From NCBI RefSeq assembly GCF_008692035.1, contig NZ_VTFG01000001.1:2232001-2296000 (forward strand): DNA of 64,000 bases, in the 5' to 3' direction. Positions 8,354 to 21,100 of the stretch are shown here, piece by piece. Under the pieces are notes generated by a model. The model saw only the letters and a list, made by a program, of their open reading frames with translations, made no database searches and was not told the origin of the DNA. The translations under genes were made by a program, and so were the position numbers. Source of the DNA: Pseudomonas marginalis. GTDB taxonomy: Bacteria > Pseudomonadota > Gammaproteobacteria > Pseudomonadales > Pseudomonadaceae. Within the stretch, counting starts at the first letter, position 1. Each line of letters begins with the position of its first letter.

Positions 8354-9090
8354 CCCTGCTGCCGCTGACGCTGGCGGCCTCCCTGGCCCAGGCCGAAAAC
8401 TGGCCGGCACCGATCAAACAGATCGAAGCCAAAGGCGCCAAAATCCTCGGCAAGTTCGACGCCCCCAGCGGCCTCACCGGCTACGCCGCGCAATACCAGA
8501 ACCGCGGCATGGCGCTGTACCTGACCGCCGACGGCAAGAGCGTGATCGCCGGCAACCTGTACGACGCCCAGGGCAATGACCTGAGCAGCGCGCCCCTGGA
8601 AAAACTGGTGTACGCGCCGATGGCCAAGGAAGTCTGGGCCAAAATGGAAAAAAGCAGCTGGATCCAGGACGGCGACAAAAACGCCCCGCGCATCGTCTAC
8701 CTGTTCAGCGACCCCAACTGCCCGTACTGCAACATGTTCTGGGAACAGGCGCGGCCATGGGTAAAAGCCGGCAAGGTGCAGTTGCGCCACATCATGGTCG
8801 GCATCATCCGCGAAGACAGCGCCGCCAAGTCGGCCGCCCTGTTCGCCGCCAAGGACCCGCAAAAGGCCCTGGAAGAACACGAAGCCGCCGGCAAGGGCAG
8901 CAAATTGCAGGCGCTGGCCAAGATCCCGGCGGACATCGAAGCCAAGCTCGATGCCAATATGAAGTTGATGGATGAGCTGGAACTGTCGGCGACGCCGGCG
9001 ATTTTCTACCTGGATGACAAGGGCGGCTTGCAGCAACAGCAAGGGGCGCCGTCGCCGGAGAAGTTGGCGAAGATTATGGGGCCGAAGTAA
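8329..9090 (+). CDS. dsbG: Periplasmic disulfide isomerase/reductase DsbG
   Basis: A secreted protein of 253 residues with a cleavable signal peptide (LLTLLPLTLAASLAQA), an N-terminal dimerisation-type region, and a thioredoxin fold carrying SDPNCPYCNMFW (near residues 127-138). The CPYC site and the cis-Pro in SATPAIFY match DsbG more than DsbC. It probably protects or repairs single cysteines in periplasmic proteins and is kept reduced by the DsbD encoded upstream. The start is the ATG of MPRLRHLL, with AAGG before it. It is the last gene of the operon. Confidence 0.9.
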   Translation: MPRLRHLLTLLPLTLAASLAQAENWPAPIKQIEAKGAKILGKFDAPSGLTGYAAQYQNRGMALYLTADGKSVIAGNLYDAQGNDLSSAPLEKLVYAPMAKEVWAKMEKSSWIQDGDKNAPRIVYLFSDPNCPYCNMFWEQARPWVKAGKVQLRHIMVGIIREDSAAKSAALFAAKDPQKALEEHEAAGKGSKLQALAKIPADIEAKLDANMKLMDELELSATPAIFYLDDKGGLQQQQGAPSPEKLAKIMGPK

Positions 9091-9104
9091 GCGGCGCCTG
9101 GTCT

Positions 9105-9135
9105 GACGCCATCGGGGGCAAGCCCCGATGGCGTC
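9105..9135. terminator. 13-bp stem-loop between convergent dsbG and pvdL
   Basis: GACGCCATCGGGG pairs perfectly with CCCCGATGGCGTC around a 5-nt loop, 14 bp after dsbG and 17 bp after the pvdL stop. There is no T-tract on either side. It may act as a bidirectional, Rho-aided terminator or 3'-end stabiliser. Confidence 0.55.
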
Positions 9136-9152
9136 CTGACAGACAGCGAAGA

Positions 9153-12100
9153 TCAGAGCCCCTCCAACTCCGCCATCAAATCACTCAACCGATCCACCTT
9201 CTCCGCACTGATCTCATTGGCCGCCAGCCCCTCGATGTACGCGGCCAACTCCGCCACCGTGCTGCATTCGAACATCGCCCGCAGCGGCACATCCCGCTGC
9301 AGGGTCTTCTGCACGCGCGAGGCAATCTGCGTGGCCAGCAACGAGTGGCCGCCCAGTTCGAAGAAGTTGTCCTGCACGCCGACCCTGTCGACTTTCAGCA
9401 CCTCGGCCCAGATCGCGGCCAAGGTGTTTTCCAGTTCGTTGCGTGGCGCCAGGTAGTCCTGGCTGTGCAACTGGCCGATCTCCAGTTCCGGCAGGGCCTT
9501 GCGGTCGAGTTTGCCGTTGGCGTTGAGCGGCAGGCGCTCGAGCCATAGCCAGTGCAGCGGCACCATATACTCCGGCAGTTCGGCGCGCAGGCGTTGCTTG
9601 ATGCGGTCCAGGCGTTCGCCCGGATTCAGCCTCTCATCGGCGGCCACCAGGTAACCCACCAGATGCTTGCCGTTGACGCCTTCCTGCACGCCCACTGCCG
9701 CGTCGCGCACTAGCGGTTGTTCGTGCAGGCGCGCTTCGATTTCACCCAGCTCGATGCGGTAACCGCGAATCTTCACCTGATGGTCGATACGCCCGACGTA
9801 CTCCAGCACGCCATCGCTGCGCCGCCGTGCCAGGTCGCCGGTGCGGTACAGGCGCTCGCCCGGTGCACCGAACGGGTTGGGCACAAACACCTGGGCGGTG
9901 CGCAGCGGATCGCTGACATACCCGCGGCCCACCCCGGTGCCGGCCACGCACAGCTCACCGACCGCCCCTTGGGGCACCAATTCCAGCGCACCATCCACCA
10001 CGTACAAACGGTTATTGTCCGTCGGCGTACCAATCGGCAGGTAAGTGCCACGGGTGGACGCCAGGTCGACGCGGAAGAACGCCACATCGTCCGAACATTC
10101 CGCCGGGCCGTAGGCGTTGACCAGGCCGATCTCCGGGTAACGCAACAACCACTGGTGCGCCAGCTCCGGCGGCATCGCTTCACCGGTCGGCAGCATCCAG
10201 CGCAAACCGTCCAGGCTGATGCGATCCTGGGCCAGCATGCCCTGGATCAGCGACGGCACGCTTTCCAACACGGTGATGCCGTGTGCCTGCACATGGGCCA
10301 GCAAGCCCTGCGGATCGTGGGCGATGCTGTTCGGCACGATATCCACCCGTGCACCGAACAGCGGCGCGGCGAGGAATTGCCATACGGAAATATCGAAGCT
10401 TTGCGAGGCGGTCTGGGCGATCACATCCGCTGGCGTCAGGTCCATATACGGCACCTTGCTCAATTGGTTATTGAGCATGCCGCGCTGTTCGACCATCACA
10501 CCTTTGGGCAAGCCGGTGGAGCCCGAGGTGTAGATCACATAGGCAAGGTTATCCGGGCCGCTGTAGATGCCAGGATTTTCCCCACGGGCAGGCACGTCCT
10601 CCCACACCAGCAACTGGCAGTCGACGCCGTCCAGCAGCTCGATGGCCTGCTCGCGGCACGCTTCGGTGCAGACCAGCAACGGTGTGCGACTCAGGTCGAT
10701 GATGCGGCTCAGGCGCTGGCTCGGCAGGCCCGGGTCCAACGGCAGGTAACCGGCACCGGCCTTGAAGCTGCCGATGATCATGCCCAGCAGGTCGAGGTTA
10801 CGCTCGGCCAGCAACGCCACGGGTTGGTCCAGGCCGACGCCCGCCGCAATCAGTGCATGACCCAGGCCGTTACTGCGCCGGTTCAGCTCGTCATAGGTCC
10901 ATTGCCGGTCCAGGCAACGGGCGGCGATGCGCTGCGGATGCGCGCTCACCTGGGCTTCGAACAGCTCGATATAGCTGCGTTCCAGCGGGTAGGCGTGTTC
11001 GCTCTGGTTGCAGCCGTCCAACAGGAACGCGCGCTCCTGTTCGCCCATCAGTGGCAGGTCGGCCATGTCGCCATGGAAGCCCTGCACCAGCGCCAGCAGC
11101 AGGCGCTTGAACTCGCCGAGCATGCCTTGCACGGTGGTTTCGTCGAAGTAACGCTGGTCGTAGGACAGGTGCAGGCCGAGGTCATCCCCCGGGTAGCACA
11201 CGGCGGTCAGCGGGAAATTGGTGTGGGTGCGGCCGGAGTCCGAGGTGGCATTCAGGCTGTGGGCGCGGTCCAGCACCGAGACTTCCACCGGGGCGTTTTC
11301 GAACACGAACAGGCTGTCGAACAGCGGCTGGCCCTTGGGCAGTTCGCTGTGTTCCTGGATCGTCACCAGCGGCAGGTATTCGTACTCGCGCAGTTGCATA
11401 TTGCTGTCGAGCAACGCGTTCAACCACTGGCGTACGCTGCAACGCTGGTCGTCCTCGGGCAGCTTCACCCGCAGCGCAATGCTGTTGATAAACAGGCCGA
11501 CGGTGCGTTGCATCTCGGGCATTTCTACCGGGCGCCCGGCCACGGTGACGCCGAACAGCACGTCACGCTCGCCGCTCAAGCGTCGCAGCACCAAGGCCCA
11601 GGCCGCCTGGGCGAAGGTATTGACGGTGAGTTGATGGGCCTGGGCCAGTTCGCGCAGTTGCGCACCGTCACGGGGGTCGAGGCGGGTGTAGCAGTCACCC
11701 ACCACCATGCCGCCACTGTGGCCGGCATGTTCGCGCAGGAACGGCCGGTCGCTCGGGATCGGCGTGGTGCGCTCGAACCCTTGCAGGTTCTGCTGCCACC
11801 ACTGGCGTGCTTCGGCCAGGTTCTGGCGTTGCAGCCAGGCGATGTAGTCGCGGTAGCGCGGCGGCGTGGCCAGCTGCGCTTCACGACCTTCGCCGAGGGC
11901 CATGTAGATATCGAAGAAGTCATTCATCAACAGCGAGCGGCACCAGGCATCGATCAGGATGTGGTGGTTGCTCATCATGAACCAGTAGCGCGCTTCACCG
12001 ACGCGGATCAGGCGCAGGTGGAACGGTGCCTGGTTGAGCAGATCGAAACCGGCTTCGCGCTCGGCCTTGAGCAGCGCTTGCAGGCGCGGTTCCTGTTCAC

Positions 12101-15100
12101 TTTCCTGGTCGGCACTCCAATCCAGGTACTCGATCGGCGTGCTGCCCGGCTTGTGGATCACTTGCAGCATGTCTTCGCCGACGTTCCAGCAGAACGAGGC
12201 GCGCAAGGCTTCGTGGCGGGCGATCACCGCTTGCCAGGCCTGGGCGAAACGCTCGGGGTCCAGAGCGCTGTTGATGCGGTAGCGGTCCTGCATGTAATAA
12301 AGGCCGGTGCCCGGCTCGAGCAGGGTGTGCAGCAGCAGGCCTTCTTGCATCGGGGTCAGCGGATACACGTCTTCGATGGCGCCGGCCGGTACCGGCAAGC
12401 TGTCGAGCTGCGACTGGCTCAAGTGCGCCAGGGGGAAGTCGGACGGCGTGAGGCCGCCGGCGTTGTCCTCCAGGCAATGGGCGACCAACGCTTGCAGTTC
12501 GGCCAGGTAGGCCTGCGCCAGGTCCTGGATGACCTGTGGGTCGTGGCGTTCGCGGCTGAAGGTCCAGCGCAGCACCAGTTCGCCGCCGTACACCTGGCTG
12601 TCCACGCTCAGTTCGTTGGGCAGCGGCGCATCCGGGTCATGGGCCAGGCCCGCCGATTCGTCCAATGGGTGGAACAGTGCATCGGCGCCGAAGCTTTGAT
12701 CGAACTGGCCAAGGTAGTTAAAGGTGATCTGCGCACTCGGCAAGGCGGCCATGCTCTGTTTGCACAGGTCATCGGCGAGGTAACGCAGCACGCCATAGCC
12801 CAACCCTTTATGGGGCACCGCACGCAGCTGTTCCTTGATCGCCTTGATCGAGTCGCCCTGCCCGGTTTGCGGGGTCAGGCGCAGTGGATAAGCGCTGGTG
12901 AACCAGCCGACGCTGCGGGTCAGGTCGATGTCGTCGAACAGGCTTTCGCGGCCATGGCCTTCGAGCTGGATCAGCGCCGCCCCGTGCCCGCTCCAGCGGC
13001 ACAGCACACGGGCCAGGGCGGTCAGCAGCAGGTCGTTGACCTGGGTGCGGTAGGCGCTCGGCGCCTGTTGCAGCAACTGGCGCGTGTGTTCGGCATCCAG
13101 GCGCACGCTGACGGTGTCGGCATCGCGGTTGCGCCGCGAACCGTGCGGGTGGGCCACAGGCAATGCCGCGTCAGGGCCGGCCAACCGGTCCTGCCACAGG
13201 CTCAGCTCTTCACGCAGGGATTCGCTGCCGGCATACGCCTGCAAGCGCGCGGCCCAATCGCGCAGGGCACTGGTCTTGGCCGGCAGGCTGACGGACTGGC
13301 CATCGCTGAGCTGGCGGTAAACGTTTTGCAGGTCTTCGAGCAACACGCGCCACGACACACCGTCCACCACCAGGTGATGGATCGCGATCAGCAAGCGTTG
13401 CTGGCCTTGAGGGCCATCCACCAGCAAGGCGCGCACCAGCGGGCCGTGCTCCAGGTCGAGGCTGCGCTGGGTGTCGGTGAACAGCGCGGTGCACTGTTGC
13501 ATGTCGCGCACTTGCGCCTGCATCAGCACGCCGCCTTTCGGCACGGCCAAGTGTTCGGCATGCCATTGCGCATCGCGCCGGGTGAAACTCAGGCGCAGGG
13601 CGTCGTGGTGCTCGAGTACCGCCAGCAACGCTTGCTCCAGTCGATGAGGCTCGAGCAGTTGCAGCGGCTTGAGCACCAACGCCTGATTCCAGTGCTGGCG
13701 CGCGGGAATATCGGTGTCGAAGAACCAGTGCTGGATCGGTGTAAGGCCTGAAGCGCCGGTGAGCACGCCTTGCTCGGCGCTGACCTGCTCGGAGCGCGTG
13801 GCCACCCCGGCCAGTGTTTGCACGGTCTGGTGCTGGAACAGGTCGCGGGGGCTGAAGTGAATCCCCGCCTGCCGCGCGCGGCTGACCACCTGGATCGACA
13901 GGATCGAATCGCCGCCCAGTTCAAAGAAGTTATCGTCGAGACCGACCTGCTGCACGTTCAACACCGCGCACCAGATCGCCGCCAAGGTGCTTTCCAGCTC
14001 GTTGCGCGGCGCCACGTACTGTTGCCGATTGGCCTCGGGATCGGGTTGCGGCAGGGCGCGGCGGTCGAGCTTGCCGTTGGCGGTCAGCGGCATGCTGTCG
14101 AGTACGATCAGGTGCGCGGGCACCATGTAGTCCGGCAGTTGCGCCTTGAGATGAGCCTTGAGCGCCTCACGCAAGGTGCCGTGGTCGGCGTCGCTGACCA
14201 GGTACGCCACCAGTTGCCTGCCACTCGGCGAATCCAGCGCCAGCACCACCGCTTCGCGCACGGCTGCGTGTTCCAGCAGGCGGGTTTCGATCTCGCCCAG
14301 TTCGATCCGGAAACCGCGAATCTTCACCTGGTGGTCGATACGCCCCAGGTATTCCACCAGGCCATCGGCACGCTGGCGCACCAGGTCGCCGGTGCGATAC
14401 AGGCGACCGCCCTGGCGGGCAAACGGGTCGGCGACAAACCGTTCGGCCGTCATCCCCGGACGTTCGTGGTAACCCTGGGCCAGACCGGCGCCGCCCACAT
14501 ACAACTCGCCGGTCGCGCCTTGCGGTACCAACGCCAGGTCGGCGTCGAGAATATAAGCCACGCGGTCGCCGATGATGCTACCGATCGGCACGCTGGCGGC
14601 GCCCTCTTCCAACTGCTGCGGCGCCAGGCTGGCCAGGGGCATCACCACGGTTTCGGTGGGCCCATAGGCATTGAAAAACACCTCGGGCTGGAACGCCGCA
14701 CGGATACGCTGCAGGTGTTCGCCGGTCAGCGCTTCGCCGCCGGTGATGCACATGCGCACCGGCAAGGTCTGGTGCTGGGTTGCCAGCCACTGCGCCAACT
14801 GGCTGCCGTAGCTCGGGGTAAAACCGAGGATGTTGATGCGATGGGTACGGATCAGCCCGCAGATTTCCTCGGCATCCCACTGGCCCTGGGCGCGCAGGAC
14901 CACCTGGGCACCGCTGAGCAGCGGCACCAGCAGACGCTCGGTGGCGGCGTCGAAGTTGATCGAATAGAAATGCAGCTCGCAATCGTCCGGGCGCATGCCG
15001 AAGCGCTCGATCACGGCCTGGCAATGCATGGCGATTTCACCGTGGGACACCACCACGCCCTTGGGTTTACCGGTGGAACCGGAGGTGTAGATCAGGTAGG

Positions 15101-18100
15101 CCTGATGTTGCGGCAAACTGATAAACGGCAGCTCGCCGGCCGGGTAATTGGCCAGCACCGGCAAGTCATCTTCCAGGCACCAGCAGGCCACGCTCGCCGG
15201 CAATTCGCCGAGGGCGTCGAACATCGCCGCATCGCTGAGCAGCAGGCCGATGCCGCTGTCTTCGATCATGTAGTGCAGGCGGTCCAGCGGGTATTCCGGG
15301 TCCAGCGGCACATAGGCGCCACCGGCCTTGAGGATCGCCAGCAGGCCGATGACCATTTCCAGCGAGCGCGGCAGCGCCAGGCCGACCCGCACCTGCGGGC
15401 CGACGCCGCGCTCGCGCAGCATCCAGGCCAGGCGGTTGGCGCGGGCGTCGAGTTCAGCGTAGGTGAGGGTCACACCGGCAAAGGTCAGCGCCGGGGCATC
15501 GCCACGCTTGAGCGCCTGCTGGCTGAACAGTTGCTGGAGGCACTGGTCGAGGCGATGCTCGCCCGCCTCCACGCCCAGGCTGTCCTGCAACGCGCGTTGC
15601 TCGGTGGCGCTCAGCAATGGCAATTCGCTGAGGCGTTGTTGCGGGTTGGCGATCAACGCTTCGAGCAGGTTGCGCCAATGCTCGGCCATGCGCGCGATGC
15701 GCGGTTCATCGAACAAATCGGTGCTGTAGGTCAGGCAGCAACCCAGGCGGTGGTCGAGGTCGGTGACTTCCAGGTTGAGGTCGAACTTGGTCGCGCGGGC
15801 ATCGTTGGCCAGGTATTCGACGGTCATGCCGGCCAGTTGGCGGCTCTGCTGGAATTCCCAGCGCTGCACGTTGCACATCACCTGGAACAACGGGTTGTAC
15901 GCCGCGCTGCGCGGCGGTTGCAGGGCTTCCACCAGGTGGTCGAACGGCAGGTCCTGATGGGACTGGCCTTCGATCACGGTGTGACGGACCTGCTCGAACA
16001 GCTCGGCGACACTCATCTGCCCCGTGAGCTGGCAACGCAGTACCTGGGTGTTGAGGAACGCGCCGATCAGCCCTTCGCTTTCCGGGCGAATGCGGTTGGC
16101 CACCGGCGCGCCGATACGCAGGTCGGTCTGGCCGCTGTAGCGATAGAGCAACACGGCCAGGGTGGCGGTCATGGTCATGAACAGGGTCAGGCCACGTTCG
16201 GCGTTGAAGGCACGCACACGGGCGGCCAGATCGTCGCTGAGGTCGAAGCGGTACAGCTCGCCCCGGTGACTTTGCACCGGTGGCCGTGGGCGGTCGCCGG
16301 GCAATTCGAGCAGTGGGTGTTCGTTGCCCAGTTGCGCGGTCCAGTAGTCCAATTGGCGTTGGCGTTCGCCGGACTCCAGCCACTGGCGTTGCCACACGCT
16401 GTAGTCCAGGTACTGCACCGGCAACGGTGCCAGCGGCGACAGGCGCTCATCGATAAAGGCTTCGTACAGCGCGCTGAGTTCACGGGCAAAAATATCCATG
16501 GCCCAGCCTTCGGTGACGATATGGTGCAGGGTCAGCACCAGGTAGTGCTCCCGCTCACCGGCCTTGACCAGGCACGCACGCAGCAGCGGCCCGGTTTCCA
16601 GGTTGAACGGGGTGTGCGCCTCGTGGTCGGCCAGTCGCTGCAAACGCTGCTCGCGCTCGCCTTCGTTCAACGCCGACATATCCTGCCAGTCCATGCGCAG
16701 GCCGGTCTGCGCCGACACCTTTTGATAGGCCACGCCGTCGACACTCGGGAATGTAGTGCGCAGGGTTTCGTGGCGCATGACCAAGGCCTGCAACGCCGCC
16801 TCGAAACGCCCCACATCCAGCACGCCACGCAGGCGTGCCATGCCGCCGACGTTGTAGGCCGGGCTGTCCGGTTCCATCTGCCAGAGGAACCACATGCGCT
16901 GCTGGGAATACGACAACGGCACCGGCAGGCTGCGGTCGACGGTGGCGATTGCGGTTTGCTGGTTGCGTTGGCCGCTGGCCTGGATCAGGCCGACTTGCTC
17001 GGCAAACGCCCCCAGCTCGCTGGCCTCGAACAAGGTGCGCAACGGCAACTCGACGTCGCACGCCTGGCGGGTGCGGGAGATGATTTGCGTGGCCAGCAGC
17101 GAGTGGCCGCCGAGGGCGAAAAAGTCATCGCGCAGGCCGATTGCTGCCAAGCCGAGCACTTCGCGCCAGATCGCTGCAATCTGCTGCTGCAAGGGTGTTT
17201 CGGGCTCGATGTGTTCGCGGGTTTGCCACACCGGCGCCGGCAATGCGCGACGGTCGAGCTTGCCGCTGGGGCTCAGGGGCATCGCGTCCAGGCGCATCAG
17301 TTGCGCGGGCACCATGTACTCCGGCAGCTCGGCGGCCAGGGCGGCTTTGACGTCCTGTTCGTCCAAGGCGGCATGGGCGGTGTAGTAACCGATCAACTGC
17401 GCATCGCGCACCAGCACCACGGCCTGGGCGACACCGTCCAGGGCCAGCAGGCGCGCTTCGATTTCTTCCGGTTCCACCCGGAAACCGCGCAGCTTGACCT
17501 GCTGGTCGAGACGGCCGAGGTATTCGAGCACGCCATCCGCACTCCAGCGTGCACGGTCACCGCTGCGATACAGGCGCGCGCCCGCCTCGCCCAGCGGGTC
17601 GGCGACAAAGCGCTCGGCGGTCAAGCCGGCACGCCCAAGGTAACCACGGGCCAGGCCGATACCGCCGATGCACAGTTCACCCGGCACACCGGCCGGCAAC
17701 GGGTTGAGCTGCTCGTCCAGCACGCGGCAGATCACATTGCCCAGTGGTCGGCCAATCGGCGAACGCTCGCCATCGTCAGCAGTGCAATGCCAGTGGGTGA
17801 CGTTGATCGCCGTCTCGGTCGGGCCATAACGGTTGTGCAATTGCACCGCCGGCAACTGCGCCAATACGCGATTGCGCAACTCGGCGGGCAAGGCTTCGCC
17901 ACCGGAGAACAGGCGACGCAGGCTGGTGCACTCGGGCACCAGCGGTTCGTCGATAAACAGCTGCAACAGCGGCGGGACGAAGTGCAGCGTGGTCACGCCA
18001 TACGCCTGCACCAACTGCGCGATGCGGTGCGGATCGCGGTGCTCGCCAGGACCGGCCAGCACCAGGCGGCAGCCGGTGATCAGCGGCCAGAAGCATTCCC

Positions 18101-21100
18101 ACACCGACACGTCGAAACTGATCGGCGCCTTTTGCATCAGCACGTCGCTGTCATTGAGTTGATAGGTGGCCTGCATCCACTGCAAGCGCTCGGCCAGGGC
18201 CGCATGGGTATTGCCCACGCCCTTGGGCTGGCCGGTGGAGCCGGAGGTGTAGATCACATAGGCGAGGTTGTCGCCATCGAGGTGCAGGCCGGGCGGCTGG
18301 GTCGGCCAGCTGTCGAGGTGCAGGCTGTCCATGGCAATCACGCACACGCCTTCGGCACTCGGCACACGGTCCAGCAATGCGGTCTGGGTCAACAGCAGGT
18401 GCACGCCGCTGTCCTTGAGCATGTAGGCCAGGCGCTCGGCGGGGTAATCCGGGTCCAGCGGCACATAGGCGCCACCGGCCTTGATGATCGCCAGCAGGCC
18501 CACCAGCAACTGCGGCGAACGTTCGGCGGCGATGGCTACGCACACGTCCGGGCCGACGCCTTTGTCGCGCAGGTAATGGGCCAGGCGGTTGGCCTGGGTG
18601 TGCAGTTGGGCGAAGGTCAGGCTGCCGTCCTGCCAGACCAGCGCGGTGTTGTCCGAGGTGTGTTGATTGAGCAGTTCGGGCAACCATTGTTGAGCCGGTG
18701 CGCACGGCGCCTGGCTCCACGCTTGCTGTTCGTCCTGCGGCATCAGCTGGAGGTCACCGATGGCCTGTTGCGGCTGTTCGCACACGGCCTGCAGCAGGTG
18801 GATGAAGTGCGCGGCCAGGCGCTGGATGGTCGCGCTGTCGAACAGTTCGTCGGCGTAGTCGAAGGACAGGCTCAGGCGCCCGTTGCGGTCTTCTTCGCTG
18901 TGCAGCTGCAGGTCGAACTTGGCTTCGCGGCTGTGCCAGGGCAGCTCATCGGCGAGCATCCCCGGCAGGCGGCGCAAGGCGCTGAGGTCGCGCTGCTGGT
19001 GGTTGAACATGACCTGGAACAGGCCCTGTTCGCGGGCTTGCGGGAAGGCTTCCAACAGTTGCTCGAACGGCAGGTCCTGATGGGCCTGGGCGCCCAACGC
19101 AGTGTGGCGGGTGGCGGCCAGCAGCTCATTGAAAGGCAGGCGCCCGTCCAGCTCGGCACGCAGCACCAGGGTGTTGATAAAGAAGCCGATCAGGCCTTGG
19201 GTTTCCTGGCGCGGGCGGTTGGCGTTGGGCACGCCGATGCGGATATCGCGCTGGCCGCTGTAGCGGTAGAGCAGGGTCTGGAACGCCGCCAGCAACAGCA
19301 TGAACGGCGTGGACTCGTGGGCCTGGGCGGTCTGGCGAATCGCTTCGCTGAGGCTGACACTCAGGCGCACACTATGGCGCGACGCACTGTGGCGTTGCCG
19401 GGCCGCACGCGGGTGGTCGGTGGCCAGGCTCAGGGTCGGGTGCTCGTCGCCCAACTGCGCTTTCCAGTACGCCAGTTGGCGCTGGCCTTCACCGTCGGCC
19501 AGCCATTGGCGCTGCCAGCTGCCGTAGTCGGCGTACTGCAAGGCCAGTGGCGGCAACGCCAGGGCCTGGCCCTGGCTTGCGGCGGCGTACAGGCGCGAGA
19601 ACTCGTCGATGAGGATATTCAACGACCAGCCATCGGCGATGATGTGATGCAGGGTCACCAGCAACTGGTGATCGTCCTCGTCCAGGCGCACCAGGGTCAC
19701 CCACAGCAGCGGGCCTTGTTCCAGGTCGAACAGGGTGCGGGCTTCGTCCTCACGGATCTGTTGCGCGCGGGCCTCACGCTCGGCGACGGGCAAGTCGCTG
19801 AGATCGATAACCTGCAGGTCGAAATCACTGTTGGCCTCCACACGCTGGAAGCCCTGGCCATCGCGCTCATAGAAGCGGGTGCGCAGGGCTTCGTGGCGCT
19901 GGATCAGGTACTGGAAGCTCGAGCGCAGCGCGTCTTCATCCAGCTCGCCACGCAAACGCAAGGCGCCAGGGATGGTGTAGGCGCTGCTCTGCGGGTCCAG
20001 TTGCCAGGTGATCCACAGGCGGTTCTGGGCCAGGGATTGGGGCAGTTCGTCCTGGCGCGACAACGGGCGGATCGCACCTTGGGCAATGCCGCCGTCCTGT
20101 TGCAGTTGCGCCACGCCGGCGGCGAACCCGGACAACGTCGGCGCCTCGAACAGCAGGCGCAGGTTCAGCTCCAGGCCGAGGGTTTCCCGCAGGCGCGCCA
20201 CCACCTGGGTGGCGGTGATGGAGTTGCCGCCGAGCAGGAAGAAGTGGTCGTCGGCCGCCACCGTGGCGACCTGCAACTGCTCGCGCCAGATAGCGGCGAT
20301 CCGGCTTTGCAATTCGGATTCCAGTGCAACAGTGCTCGCCTGGGCATGCAGATCGGGGAACTGCGCGTAGCAGTCGAGGCTGCCGTCGGCCTGCCGAAGC
20401 GCGCACGCCGCACGCTGCACCTTGCCGCTGGAGGTCTTGGGCAAGCCGCCGGGATTGAGCAATACCACCACGCACGGCGCCTCTTGATAGGCCTCGGCCA
20501 CCGCCTGGCGGATGGCTTTGATCAACGCTTCAGGCGGTAGGATCTTCTGCACGCTGCGGCTGATTTCCGCGGCGATGCCGATGCCTTCCAGGCCGTTGTC
20601 ATTCACCGCAAACGCCGCGACCCGGCCCTTGCGCACCACTTCCACTTCGCGCTCGATGGTCTGCTCGATGTCCTGGGGGTAGAGGTTATGGCCGCGCACG
20701 ATCAGCAGGTCTTTCAGGCGACCGGTGATGTACACCTCGCCCTCGCGGATAAAGCCCAGGTCACCGGTGCGCAGCCAGGTGCGGCCGGCATGCTGCACGA
20801 AGGTCTTGGCACTGGCTTTCGGGTTGCGCCAGTAGCCGTGGGCGATGCTCGGGCCGCTGGCCCAGAGTTCGCCGACGCAGTTGTCGGCGAGCTCGCTCAG
20901 TGTGTGCGGGTCGGCGATCAGCACCGCGTGCTCCGGCTGGGAGGTGCCGCAACTCATGATCGCACTGCCCTGCCCCGGCTCGGCGCGGTTGGCGGCCAGG
21001 GCCTGCTCGTCAATGCGCAGCGCCGGGATGCCATGGCCACGCCGGCCGCCGGCGACAAACAGGGTGGCTTCGGCCAGGCCGTAGGAGGCGAAGAAACTAT

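Noticed and set aside
13770..20540. Very long open frame (2256 codons) on the plus strand
   Set aside because: It is antisense to pvdL. Its protein is rich in Gln, His, Arg and Ala without domains, the usual shadow of GC-rich third positions.
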